DNA of 20,524 bases. Origin: an uncultured Nitrospira sp. (GTDB lineage: Bacteria; Nitrospirota; Nitrospiria; Nitrospirales; UBA8639). A model generated the notes under the pieces. It was given only the letters and a program-made list of their open reading frames with translations. It was not told the DNA's origin and made no database searches. Every line of letters starts with the position of its first letter. Within the stretch, counting starts at the first letter, position 1. Made by a program: the position numbers and the translations under genes. Positions 1-8,783 of this stretch are shown in pieces. The DNA is taken from positions 1 through 20,524 of the forward strand of contig CABVRQ010000019.1 of assembly GCA_902500695.1 (NCBI GenBank). The letters run 5' to 3'.

Positions 1-24
1 GTTCACCCCACGGACACCGACACC

Positions 25-1521
25 ATGTCTTCACCAACCACACCCGTCGATATTAAGCCTGCTCCGGAAGCCGTTACTCCCGTCGAGGCCTGTACCCTGG
101 TCATTTTCGGTGGTTCCGGAGATCTCGCCCGCCGCCGGCTTATCCCGGCCGTCTACAACTTGCTACTCGACGGACTCCTGCCGGCCAAGTATGCCGTTAT
201 CGGACTGGGCCGCAAGCCCATGACCGACGACGAATTCCGCAGTCTGGTCAAGGAAGGGATCGTCAAACATTCCCGGCAGGCGCTGGTAGAGGACACCTGG
301 ACCACATTCAAAACCCACCTGTTTTATATCCAGGGAGAGAACGAAGATGCGCAGACCTACGCCACACTCCGCGCGAAGGCCGAAGAGGTGGAGCAGGCGA
401 TGCAGCTCCCCGGCAATCGTATTTTTTATCTGAGCATTCCTCCCAGCTCGTTCGCGTCTGTCTGTGAAGGATTGGCCCAAGCGGGGCTGGCCACCTCAGC
501 AGCCACCGCCTCGCCCTACTCGCGGATCATCGTCGAAAAGCCGTTCGGGCGCGACCTGGCCTCGGCGCGCACACTCAACTGCGTCGCACGTTCTGCATTC
601 CCGGAGGACTCGATCTTCCGCATCGACCACTTCCTCGGGAAAGAAGAGATCATGAATATCCTCTATTTTCGCTTCGCCAATTCGTTCCTGGAACCGATCT
701 GGAACCGCAACTGTGTGGCCAGCGTGCAGATCACGATGTCCGAGGAATTCGGCGTGGAGGATCGCGGTGCGTTTTACGAAACCGCCGGCTGTCTGCGTGA
801 CGTCATTCAAAACCATCTCTTTCAGATTGTCGCCCTGCTGGCGATGGAAGCGCCAGCCTATCAAGGCTATGGCGGGGTTCACAGCGAAAAAGCGAAGGTG
901 TTTCAGGCCATGCGTCCTCTGCAGCCGGACGACGTAGTGCGCGGCCAGTACACCGGCTACCGGAAAGAGCGCGGCGTGCCGAAGAACTCGGACGTGGAGA
1001 CGTTCTGCGCCCTGCGGTTATTCATCGACTCGTGGCGCTGGCAGGGGGTACCGTGGTACCTGCGATCGGGAAAATGCCTGGCGACTACAGCGGCTGAGGT
1101 CCTGGTGGAATTAAAGCCGCCTCCGCAACGCCTGTTTGACGATTCACAACCGGCGGTCGGACGAGCGAATTATCTGCGGTTTCGCCTTTCCCCAAACTCC
1201 GCCGTCGCGCTCGCCGCGCGCGTCAAGCGCGCAGGAAAGGAGTTCATTGGCGACCAGCGAGAGCTGTATCTGCTGGAAGAGCAATCGGGGAAGGAGGGGC
1301 CCTACGAGCGGCTATTAGCTGACGCCATGGCCGGCAACGGCGCGCTCTTTACGCGTGAGGACGCGGTGGAAGCCGCCTGGGCGGTGGTCGATCCGGTCCT
1401 GAAGACGCACCACCGGATCCGGCCCTATAAACGGGGCACCTGGGGGCCGAAAGAGGCGGATGCGCTCATCGCAGCAGACGGAGGCTGGCACAACCCTTTA
1501 TCCGAGTGGGCAAAAGCATGA
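25..1521 (+). CDS. zwf: Glucose-6-phosphate 1-dehydrogenase
   Basis: Oxidises glucose 6-phosphate to 6-phosphogluconolactone with NADP+ (or NAD+), the first step of the oxidative pentose phosphate route in the cytoplasm. The N-terminal dinucleotide-binding signature GGSGDLARRRL lies at residues 29-39, EKPFGRD at 171-177, and the family signature RIDHFLGKE at 199-207, which includes the catalytic His-Asp region and the substrate-binding Lys. At 498 residues the length is normal for the family and the C-terminal domain is complete. The start is uncertain: the frame stays open to the left edge of the window and no clear Shine-Dalgarno sequence precedes this ATG, but a start here gives a normal N-terminal extension. 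The gene ends inside an ATGA overlap with the next gene, so the two are probably co-translated. A gnd or pgl partner may lie upstream, outside the window. Confidence 0.95.
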   Translation: MSSPTTPVDIKPAPEAVTPVEACTLVIFGGSGDLARRRLIPAVYNLLLDGLLPAKYAVIGLGRKPMTDDEFRSLVKEGIVKHSRQALVEDTWTTFKTHLFYIQGENEDAQTYATLRAKAEEVEQAMQLPGNRIFYLSIPPSSFASVCEGLAQAGLATSAATASPYSRIIVEKPFGRDLASARTLNCVARSAFPEDSIFRIDHFLGKEEIMNILYFRFANSFLEPIWNRNCVASVQITMSEEFGVEDRGAFYETAGCLRDVIQNHLFQIVALLAMEAPAYQGYGGVHSEKAKVFQAMRPLQPDDVVRGQYTGYRKERGVPKNSDVETFCALRLFIDSWRWQGVPWYLRSGKCLATTAAEVLVELKPPPQRLFDDSQPAVGRANYLRFRLSPNSAVALAARVKRAGKEFIGDQRELYLLEEQSGKEGPYERLLADAMAGNGALFTREDAVEAAWAVVDPVLKTHHRIRPYKRGTWGPKEADALIAADGGWHNPLSEWAKA

Positions 1522-2213
1522 CGGCGCCGGACAAGGTCGTCTTCCTGCTGGATGTCGACAACACTCTGCTCGATAACGATCGCATTGGCATCGACCTCGA
1601 CCATCATCTTGTTCAGGAGTTTGGCGAGGAGAGCCGGAATCGCTATTGGGAAATTTTTGAAGCGCTACGCCATGACCTCGGCTATGCGGACTATCTGGGA
1701 GCTTTGCAACGCTACCGTGTGGAAACCATGAATGACCCGCGGTTGCTATTGATGTCTTCATTTTTGGTGGACTATCCGTTTGCGACTTGCCTATTTCCTG
1801 GGACACTCGAGGTCATCGCCCATCTTGGACGTTGGGGCCAAACGGTAATCCTGTCGGATGGCGACGTGGTGTTCCAGCCGCGCAAGATCCAGCGATCAGG
1901 ATTGTGGGATGCGGTCGAGGGCCGCATGCTGATTTATGTGCACAAGGAGCAGATGCTCCAGGACGTCGAGCGGCGGTACCCGGCCAGTCATTATGTCATG
2001 GTGGACGACAAGCTGCGTATTCTGGCGGCCATGAAACAGGTCTCGGGAAATCGTTTGACAACCATCTTTCCCCGCCAGGGGCACTATGCACAGGATCCTA
2101 AAAACGTCACGGCCTATCCCACGGCTGACATCACAGTCGAGCGCATCGGCGAACTGGTCCAGTATGATCTCACCCCCTTGCTCGGCCTGTTCGATGACGT
2201 ACAGACAAAATAG
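1518..2213 (+). CDS. HAD-superfamily hydrolase
   Basis: A 231-residue haloacid dehalogenase-like hydrolase, most likely a phosphatase; the substrate cannot be told from sequence. Motif I is DVDNTLLDND, with the nucleophile Asp at residue 12 and the acid/base Asp at 14. The ILSDGD stretch supplies the motif II Ser, and MVDDK is the acidic motif IV, so the active site looks intact. I chose the ATG at 1518 over the in-frame GTG at 1506, because this ATG overlaps the zwf stop as ATGA, a typical coupled start. Coupling to zwf suggests a role in sugar-phosphate metabolism, perhaps removing a side product or acting on a phosphogluconate-type compound. That role is inference from context only. Confidence 0.8.
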   Translation: MTAPDKVVFLLDVDNTLLDNDRIGIDLDHHLVQEFGEESRNRYWEIFEALRHDLGYADYLGALQRYRVETMNDPRLLLMSSFLVDYPFATCLFPGTLEVIAHLGRWGQTVILSDGDVVFQPRKIQRSGLWDAVEGRMLIYVHKEQMLQDVERRYPASHYVMVDDKLRILAAMKQVSGNRLTTIFPRQGHYAQDPKNVTAYPTADITVERIGELVQYDLTPLLGLFDDVQTK

Positions 2214-2386
2214 GTTGCATCATGAAAATAACCCGACAACAGCATGATCTCACCCAGAGTCTTTGCGAGACAACTGATCTATCGCCTTTTTATCTGAAAT
2301 CATAAAATGAATCACACAATATTTATGATGACGAAAATTCATTCGTTGGCAGGAAAACCGTCCGGGCCAAAACTGATGGAGGCCTC
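2214..2386 (+). promoter_or_regulatory. AT-rich leader upstream of glgP with inverted repeats and RBS
   Basis: This 173-base gap is clearly AT-rich against its neighbours. It has an exact 8-bp inverted repeat, ATCATAAA at 2299-2306 and TTTATGAT at 2322-2329. A second, overlapping pair is AATGAAT at 2306-2312 and ATTCATT at about 2338-2344. GGAGG at 2378-2382 serves as the glgP ribosome site, with a short spacer of four bases to the ATG. The palindromes look like an operator or RNA hairpin controlling glgP, but no sigma-70 promoter can be placed with confidence. A 27-codon frame (2222-2305) runs into the first palindrome; it has no good ribosome site. Confidence 0.4.
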
Positions 2387-4933
2387 ATGAGCAAACCGAC
2401 ACCGGCCAACTACCCCTTCGAGAATCGTCTCTCACGGGAAATCGAGGGGTTCGATTCCCTGGCGGAACTGGCCCTGGATATGCGCTCGTCATGGAATCAT
2501 GCGACCGATGAAGTGTGGCGGCAGCTTGATCCCGAACTATGGGACATCACACACAATCCCTGGGTTGTCTTGCAGACAGTCTCGCACGACCGGATCAAAC
2601 ATGTGCTGGCCGATTCCGGTTTTCGCAAAAACATTGATAGTCTGGTGCAAGCCAGACAGCAGGCAGTAGAGTGTCCCGCCTGGTTTCAGCAGAATCATTC
2701 GCAGACGGCCCTGACCTGCGCCGCCTATTTCAGCATGGAATTCATGTTGAGCGAAGCGTTGCCCATCTATTCGGGCGGACTCGGTAATGTCGCCGGCGAT
2801 CAACTCAAAGCCGCCAGCGATCTGGGCGTGCCGGTGGTCGGGGTGGGACTACTCTACCAGCAAGGTTATTTCCGTCAGGTGATCGATACGAGCGGGAGGC
2901 AACTAGCCCTCTTCCCCTATAACGATCCGGGACAATTGCCGATCAGACCCCTGCGGCAATCAAATGGAGAATGGTTGCGGTTGGAGATCGCCCTACCCGC
3001 TTACTCCATCTGGCTGCGCGTCTGGCAGGTCCAAGTCGGCCGGGTAAACCTCTACCTGCTGGACAGCAATGATGCGGCGAACTTTCCTGCACATCGAGGA
3101 ATTACCAGTGAGCTGTATGGGGGCGGTCCCGAGCTGCGCCTCCAGCAGGAATTGCTTCTCGGAATCGGCGGATGGCGCCTGTTGGGGGCGCTGGGCATTC
3201 AACCGGAAGTCTGTCATCTGAATGAAGGACATGCGGCGTTTGCGGTTCTGGAACGTGCCCGCAGTTTTATGCGGGAAACCGGACAACCCTTCGAGGTAGC
3301 CCTAACCGTCACCCGGGCGGGAAACCTGTTCACCACTCATACGGCGGTGGCCGCGGGCTTCGACCGATTCCGTCCGGCACTGATTGAACAGTATCTCGGT
3401 GGGTATGCCAAGGAGAAGCTCGGAATTTCGCTTCATGATTTGCTGGCCTTGGGCCGTCAGAACCCGGACGATTCGGTTGAATCATTCAACATGGCCTATC
3501 TGGCTATCCGGGGCAGCGGGGCGGTGAATGGCGTCAGTCGTTTGCATGGAAAAGTGAGTCGACATCTCTTTGCGCCGCTCTTTCCGCATTGGCCGGAAGA
3601 TGAAGTGCCGGTTGGATATGTGACGAACGGAGTCCATATGCCAACGTGGGACTCAGCCCCGGCAGATGATCTGTGGACAAAAATCTGTGGAAAAGAGCGG
3701 TGGCTGGGGACGACGGACACGCTGGAGCAGGACATGCGACAGGTCTCTGACGCCACGCTTTGGCAATTTCGCATCGCCGCCAGTCAGGCTCTTGTGACAT
3801 ATGCTCGTGAGCGCTTGTCCAAACAACTGGCAGCTTCCGGCGCGTCGCCTGAAGCCATTGATGCGGCGAAGTATCTCTTTGACCCCAATTCATTAACATT
3901 GGGTTTTGCGCGGCGCTTCGCGACCTACAAGAGACCGAACCTGCTCCTGCACAATCGGCAACGATTGCGCGTCCTGCTAACCAATCCGGAACGCCCCGTC
4001 CAGCTCATCATGGCCGGAAAAGCCCATCCTGAGGACCGGGATGGACAGACATTGATCCATGAATGGATCACATTCATCCGCCAGCCGGAGATCCGCCCCC
4101 ACATTATCTTTCTGAGCGACTATGACATGCTGTTAACGGAGCGCTTGGTACAGGGAGTGGACGTGTGGATTAACACACCCCGACGACCCTGGGAGGCGAG
4201 CGGAACCAGCGGCATGAAAGTACTCGTCAACGGCGGACTCAATCTCTCGGTGTTGGACGGATGGTGGGCGGAAGGCTACTCGCCTGAAGTGGGATGGGCA
4301 TTGGGCGATGGCCAAGAACACGGCGACGATCCCGCTTGGGATGCGATTGAGGCTGACGCGCTGTATGATTTGCTCGAGCAAGAAGTGATCCCGGAGTTTT
4401 ACACCAGGGACGGGAACGGCATTCCCACCGCATGGATCAACCGGATGCGGGAAAGCATGGCGCAGTTGTCCCCGCGTTTCTCCGCCAACCGCACCGTGCG
4501 CGAATACACCGAGCAACGCTACCTCCCTGCGGCAGCGGCCTATCAGACACGCGCCGCCGATAAAGGCGCCGCCGGGCCACAGATACTGAATTGGCGGCAG
4601 GCACTGGAACATGAATGGGCCGCACTACGCTTCGGCGAGGTGAAGGTGGAGACTCATGGGGAGGAACATATTTTTGAAGCTCAGGTCTATCTCGACGATT
4701 TGGATCCGGAGACTTTGCGGGTCGAGCTATATGCGGACGGCGTGGACGGCCAGAGTCCACACCGGCAGAAGATGAGTGACATCCGGCCATTGGCGGGATC
4801 AGTTGGCGGCCATGTCTACCGCGCAGCGGTGCCTGCGGCTCGCCCGGCAAGGGACTATACAGCGCGCGTGATTCCGCACTTCGACGGGGTGGCGATTCCC
4901 CTGGAAGAGGCTCACATCCTCTGGCAGCGTTGA
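2387..4933 (+). CDS. glgP: Alpha-glucan (glycogen/maltodextrin) phosphorylase, DUF3417 type
   Basis: A GT35 phosphorylase that releases glucose 1-phosphate from alpha-1,4-glucans using phosphate and pyridoxal phosphate. An N-terminal DUF3417-like helical region (about residues 8-120) precedes the catalytic body. Recognisable blocks are YFSMEFMLSEALPIYSGGLG, the RFATYKRPNLL segment, and EASGTSGMK, in which Lys611 is the expected PLP-binding lysine. The C-terminal 100 residues form a beta-rich tail common to the long members of this subfamily. At 848 residues it matches the long bacterial type, which differs from the classic E. coli GlgP/MalP type. GGAGG precedes the ATG. The acetolactate synthase gene follows after 38 bases on the same strand, suggesting one transcript for glucan breakdown and pyruvate handling. 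Confidence 0.93.
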   Translation: MSKPTPANYPFENRLSREIEGFDSLAELALDMRSSWNHATDEVWRQLDPELWDITHNPWVVLQTVSHDRIKHVLADSGFRKNIDSLVQARQQAVECPAWFQQNHSQTALTCAAYFSMEFMLSEALPIYSGGLGNVAGDQLKAASDLGVPVVGVGLLYQQGYFRQVIDTSGRQLALFPYNDPGQLPIRPLRQSNGEWLRLEIALPAYSIWLRVWQVQVGRVNLYLLDSNDAANFPAHRGITSELYGGGPELRLQQELLLGIGGWRLLGALGIQPEVCHLNEGHAAFAVLERARSFMRETGQPFEVALTVTRAGNLFTTHTAVAAGFDRFRPALIEQYLGGYAKEKLGISLHDLLALGRQNPDDSVESFNMAYLAIRGSGAVNGVSRLHGKVSRHLFAPLFPHWPEDEVPVGYVTNGVHMPTWDSAPADDLWTKICGKERWLGTTDTLEQDMRQVSDATLWQFRIAASQALVTYARERLSKQLAASGASPEAIDAAKYLFDPNSLTLGFARRFATYKRPNLLLHNRQRLRVLLTNPERPVQLIMAGKAHPEDRDGQTLIHEWITFIRQPEIRPHIIFLSDYDMLLTERLVQGVDVWINTPRRPWEASGTSGMKVLVNGGLNLSVLDGWWAEGYSPEVGWALGDGQEHGDDPAWDAIEADALYDLLEQEVIPEFYTRDGNGIPTAWINRMRESMAQLSPRFSANRTVREYTEQRYLPAAAAYQTRAADKGAAGPQILNWRQALEHEWAALRFGEVKVETHGEEHIFEAQVYLDDLDPETLRVELYADGVDGQSPHRQKMSDIRPLAGSVGGHVYRAAVPAARPARDYTARVIPHFDGVAIPLEEAHILWQR

Positions 4934-4971
4934 TTACTTCGTTCTAAGAATATTGATTTCTGGAGGCACCC

Positions 4972-6594
4972 ATGAAAGCAGCCAAACTCATCGTACAATG
5001 TCTGGAGAACGAAGGGGTGGCATACATCTTCGGTGTGCCGGGCGAGGAGAATATGGATTTGATCGAGGCCCTTATCGGCTCTTCCATCTGCTTCGTCATG
5101 ACCCGGCATGAACAGGGCGCAGCCTTCATGGCCGACGTCTACGGCCGATTGACCGGCAAAGCCGGCGTGTGTCTCTCCACGCTGGGGCCTGGCGCAACGA
5201 ATCTTATCAGCGGCGTGGCTGATGCCAACATGGACCGTGCGCCAGTCGTCGCCCTGACAGGCCAGGCTGACCGAGACCGGTTGCATAAGGAATCGCATCA
5301 GCATCTTGACATCGTTTCTCTGTTTCGCCCGGTGACCAAGTGGAACACCACCTTGCCCATTCCCGACATCATTCCGGAAGTCTTTCGTAAGGCGTTCAAG
5401 CTGGCACAGTCCGAAAAACCAGGCGCCACACACATCGAAATTCCCGAAGACATCGCCTGTATGGAGACTGAAGGCCAGCCGCTGCTCGTACAATGGCTCC
5501 ACCCCGGCGGAGCTGCACCCGAACAAATCGACAAGGCCAGACGCATTATTGCGGAAGCCAGGCACCCGATCGTGCTCGCAGGGAACGGCGTCATTCGAGG
5601 TCACTCCTCCGAAGCGTTGGTGCGATTCGCCGAAAAGATGAACATTCCAGTCGCCACCACATTCATGGCCAAGGGCGTCATTCCGGATACCCACCCTCTC
5701 TCGCTTGGCGCCATTGGACTGGAGACACTGGACTATGTGAACTGCGAATTCCTGGAAGCCGACGTCGTCATCGCGATTGGATATGACATCGTGGAATATG
5801 CGCCCCATACCTGGAACCCCAACCGCGACAAGAAAATTGTGCACGTGGACCTGTCGTCCGCCGAGGTTGACTCATCGTACATCATCAAGGTCGGGGTGGT
5901 GGGCGATATCACCTCGTCACTTGAAGCGCTGACGGATCGGGGCGATGCGCATGCTGCGACGCGTAGCTCACGGTATCGCCAAATGCTTCGTGATGAATTA
6001 GCACAGAGCGATCGGGACACGTCCTTCCCACTTAAGCCCCAAAGAATTCTTGCCGATCTGCGTTCGTCGCTGGCCCACGATGATATCGTGATCTCGGATG
6101 TTGGCGCGCACAAAGTCTGGCTGGGGCGCCTCTTTCCGTGCTTTCTTCCCAACACCTGCATCATCTCGAACGGGTTCGCCGCCATGGGCATTGCCCTGCC
6201 CGGCGCAGTGGCGGCCAAACTGGCGCACCCGAACCGCCGGGTGGTTGCAGTCACCGGTGACGGAGGATTCCTGATGAACTCGCAGGAATTGGAAACCGCC
6301 GTGCGCATGAGTACCCCCTTTGTGGTGCTCGTCTTTAACGATGGCGGCCTCGGCCTGATTCGGTGGAAACAAATGCAGCAATTCGGCAGGTCGGCATATG
6401 TGGAATTTAACAATATGGATATCGTGAAATATGCGGAAAGCTTAGGCGCGAAGGGCTATCGCATCGCATCGGCAGAAGAACTGGCTCCTGTCCTTCGCAC
6501 CGCCTTGAGCGCCAACACCCTGTCCATCATCGACTGCCCGGTGGATGCTTCGGAGAATTTACTCCTCACACAAAGACTCGGCACCCTCCCCTAG
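4972..6594 (+). CDS. alsS: Acetolactate synthase, catabolic AlsS-like (ThDP enzyme)
   Basis: A thiamine-diphosphate enzyme predicted to condense two pyruvates into 2-acetolactate with loss of CO2. The catalytic Glu is Glu47 in MTRHEQGAAFM. The ThDP/Mg2+ motif runs from GDG at residues 429-431 to Asn456 in VFNDGG, the usual spacing. Overall pattern and several blocks (IGYDIVEYAPHTWN, NIDIVKYAESLGAKG type segments) resemble Bacillus AlsS more than biosynthetic IlvB. No regulatory ilvN-like gene follows, which also favours the catabolic, FAD-independent type. GGAGG at 4962-4966 sits a good distance from the ATG. No acetolactate decarboxylase is nearby. A different ThDP decarboxylase activity (for example glyoxylate carboligase-like) is possible but less well supported. 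Confidence 0.85.
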   Translation: MKAAKLIVQCLENEGVAYIFGVPGEENMDLIEALIGSSICFVMTRHEQGAAFMADVYGRLTGKAGVCLSTLGPGATNLISGVADANMDRAPVVALTGQADRDRLHKESHQHLDIVSLFRPVTKWNTTLPIPDIIPEVFRKAFKLAQSEKPGATHIEIPEDIACMETEGQPLLVQWLHPGGAAPEQIDKARRIIAEARHPIVLAGNGVIRGHSSEALVRFAEKMNIPVATTFMAKGVIPDTHPLSLGAIGLETLDYVNCEFLEADVVIAIGYDIVEYAPHTWNPNRDKKIVHVDLSSAEVDSSYIIKVGVVGDITSSLEALTDRGDAHAATRSSRYRQMLRDELAQSDRDTSFPLKPQRILADLRSSLAHDDIVISDVGAHKVWLGRLFPCFLPNTCIISNGFAAMGIALPGAVAAKLAHPNRRVVAVTGDGGFLMNSQELETAVRMSTPFVVLVFNDGGLGLIRWKQMQQFGRSAYVEFNNMDIVKYAESLGAKGYRIASAEELAPVLRTALSANTLSIIDCPVDASENLLLTQRLGTLP

Positions 6595-6679
6595 ATGCCT
6601 GAGGTTCTACGATAAACACATCTGCGCGTCCCCGGCTTGCTGGCCTCCATGCCGATGCCGGATCATCAACCGCATGGAC

Positions 6680-6997
6680 TTAGAATGCCAATGGCCACAT
6701 GCCTGATGTGGGGAACTTGTTCTCGCAACAACGTTCCCCAGTCCACGAATCGGCCAGGAAACGAAGGACCAATACATCATACCCGGTTAGTGCTAAGTAA
6801 CTTCCACCGAAAAAAAGACTGGCCAGAATAAGAAATAACCAGGGAATGTTATGGAGATGGGTGAGAACTTCTTTAAGATGAACTTCGGCTAAAATATGGT
6901 GGAGAGCAATCAAAGCACCCCCGGACAGAATTAGGCGCAGCCCCATGCCGACATATTGCCACTTTTTCATTGGTGAAAAAACGGAGGACATGGGCAC
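6680..6997 (-). pseudogene. Truncated MprF-like (lysyl-PG synthase/flippase) N-terminal fragment
   Basis: A 105-codon frame whose first 80 or so residues look like the start of MprF-type integral membrane proteins. It has a short cytosolic head (MKKWQYVGMGL), a first membrane helix (LILSGGALIALHHIL), an amphipathic linker, and a second helix ending in SYLALTGYDVLVLRFL, a block typical of this family. The frame then turns into unrelated residues and stops, whereas intact MprF has many more membrane segments and usually a C-terminal transferase domain. The point where similarity is lost sits beside a strong hairpin (6709-6740). The start would be GTG (6997) or ATG (6991), with no clear ribosome site. 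Most likely a deletion remnant; a functional two-helix membrane peptide cannot be excluded. Confidence 0.6.
6709..6740. repeat. Long imperfect palindrome (REP-like hairpin)
   Basis: The left arm TGGGGAACTTGTT and the right arm AACAACGTTCCCCA pair over 13 base pairs with one bulged C and a five-base loop (CTCGC). No T-run follows on either strand, so it is not a normal intrinsic terminator. It may be an extragenic palindrome or the scar of a mobile element. It lies in the intergenic stretch after the acetolactate synthase gene and at the end of the MprF remnant. Confidence 0.55.
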
Positions 6998-7195
6998 AAA
7001 TCGCTAGTTTATAACTTTAAAAAGGAAAGCGACTTCTGGCCTCTTCCGTCCTATACCATTTAGAGAGGAAGCAACCAATAAACTTTGCGGAGAAATTTTC
7101 AAGGATGTGATAGCAAAAACAGGCGGATATCATACGGCATGATTGGTAGTTGTGGTATGGAGATTTTTTTCGCTGAAAAGGATTGAAAACCTCCA

Positions 7196-7236
7196 AGAAA
7201 AAGAAGAGGGCTTCTTCGTTGAAGAAGCCCCCTCTT
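7196..7236 (-). terminator. Intrinsic terminator of the Do-like protease gene
   Basis: On the minus strand, 27 bases after the protease stop codon, a 14-bp stem with a three-base loop (arms 7204-7217 and 7221-7236, two bulged bases) is followed by a T-rich run (TCTTTTTCTT). This is a clear Rho-independent terminator for the minus-strand gene. Confidence 0.8.
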
Positions 7237-7262
7237 ACCTCTCGCTCTCACTACATTAACGG

Positions 7263-8777
7263 TTAGACCTTAACATTCAAATACAACGCCCCTTTCCCGC
7301 GATGAATAAAGATCAACGCGGATGAATTTTCCTTCAAGAGAGACACCACCTTCACGAAATCTTCTTCAGAACGGACTGGCTTTCGGTTGATTTCACTGAT
7401 CACATCGCCCTGAGATAGTCCGGCCCGTGCAGCATAACTTCCCTGGGCGACATCCATGACGACCACGCCATTGACATTTTTTTCCAATCCCAATTGTTGT
7501 GCGATGCCACTATCCAGATCTTGAACAGCCACTCCGGCGAGGGGTCCTTCCTTTTCCACAGGGCTGGCCTGTGCCACCTGAGTGGGATTAGCTTGTTCAC
7601 GAATCACGGTCTTCACGGATTTTTTATGACCATCTCGCATCACCACCATGCTCACTTCAGACCCCACTTCGGTCCTGATGACATGATGCTGCAGGCTGCG
7701 TGGATCCAATACCGGTTTCCCCTGGAATTCCACAACCACATCTCCGCGTTGGAGACCGGCTTCATCTGCGGGACTCCCCGGGACGACATTTGTGACCAGA
7801 GCCCCTTTGGTTTGATCTAATTGAAAGGACTGTGCAAGATCGGCACTTATTTCCTGTATGCCGACTCCCAGAAAACCTCTGACAACCTTGCCGGTGCTGA
7901 TTAAACCTTCGTACACCGGCTTGGCAAGATTGGTGGGAACCGCAAATCCCACGCCTTGGTAACCTCCCGACTGCGAAAAGATTGCCGTATTTATTCCGAC
8001 AAGTTCTCCTCGCGTATTCACGAGCGCTCCGCCGGAATTACCCGGATTGATGGCGGCATCGGTTTGAATGAAATCCTCATATTGTGTAATCCCCATTCCT
8101 CCTCGACCCAGCGCACTGATAATCCCCATTGTGACAGTGGAGTTCAATCCAAAAGGGTTGCCGACCGCCAGAACATATTCGCCTACACGAAGATTTGAGG
8201 AATTCCCCCAAGGAACAAATGGAAGATCCGTAGCATCAACTTTTACCACGGCTAAATCTGTCTGAGGGTCAAGACCCACAACTTTTCCGGCAAACTCGCG
8301 CTTGTCCGGAAGAGTCACCGTAATTTCCGTGGCACCATCGACCACATGGTCGTTGGTCAGCACATATCCATCACTGGAAATAATGACACCGGATCCGGCT
8401 CCTTGCCCTTCCGGAGCAGGAGGCCCACCTCGCCTGTTCGGCATTCCCGGCATCTCCGGCATTCCTGGTATACCGAAAAATTCTCTCATCGGATCAGACG
8501 GCACTCCCGACATAGGAACCGGTGCTTCTTTTCGAACCGTAATATTAACCACCGCAGGTGTCACCGCCTGAGCAATATCAGCAAATCCTCCTTTATCCAT
8601 ATTTGGAAGTGAACCAACAGATGCAGAAGGTGCGGGCTGGGAATTTGCTGCATGAGAATGAAACGGCATGTTCCAGGACCCGAGCATCAGGATGCCAGCC
8701 AGAAAGCCGATGCCAGCCAGACCCGCCTTCCCTGCGTTATTTCGGGTCAAAGAAAAATAGCGATTTTTTGTGACCAT
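7263..8777 (-). CDS. degP: Do-like periplasmic serine protease (DegP/HtrA family)
   Basis: Envelope protease/chaperone that degrades or refolds misfolded periplasmic proteins. The N-terminus has a signal or anchor helix (GLAGIGFLAGILMLGSW). A Gly/Pro/Met-rich LA-loop-like stretch (MPEMPGMPNRRGG) and the trypsin-like domain follow. The catalytic triad is His144 (LTNDHVV), Asp174 (QTDLAVVK) and Ser248 (NPGNSGGAL), numbered from the chosen start. Two PDZ domains follow, with GFLGVGIQEI opening the first and LAGVAVQDL the second. I prefer the ATG at 8777 to the one at 8783, because AGGAGG (8790-8785) is seven bases from the former but almost touches the latter. It lies downstream of the efflux operon on the same strand, but the 550-base gap and its own terminator argue for separate transcription. 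Confidence 0.93.
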   Translation of the reverse strand: MVTKNRYFSLTRNNAGKAGLAGIGFLAGILMLGSWNMPFHSHAANSQPAPSASVGSLPNMDKGGFADIAQAVTPAVVNITVRKEAPVPMSGVPSDPMREFFGIPGMPEMPGMPNRRGGPPAPEGQGAGSGVIISSDGYVLTNDHVVDGATEITVTLPDKREFAGKVVGLDPQTDLAVVKVDATDLPFVPWGNSSNLRVGEYVLAVGNPFGLNSTVTMGIISALGRGGMGITQYEDFIQTDAAINPGNSGGALVNTRGELVGINTAIFSQSGGYQGVGFAVPTNLAKPVYEGLISTGKVVRGFLGVGIQEISADLAQSFQLDQTKGALVTNVVPGSPADEAGLQRGDVVVEFQGKPVLDPRSLQHHVIRTEVGSEVSMVVMRDGHKKSVKTVIREQANPTQVAQASPVEKEGPLAGVAVQDLDSGIAQQLGLEKNVNGVVVMDVAQGSYAARAGLSQGDVISEINRKPVRSEEDFVKVVSLLKENSSALIFIHRGKGALYLNVKV

Positions 8778-8783
8778 GGACAT

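Noticed and set aside
4912..5844. 310-codon minus-strand frame opposite the acetolactate synthase gene
   Set aside because: It mirrors a clear ThDP enzyme on the plus strand, has no family features and no ribosome site; it is a by-product of codon bias.
5733..6413. 226-codon minus-strand frame inside the acetolactate synthase region
   Set aside because: It overlaps conserved ThDP-binding sequence on the other strand and shows no domain.
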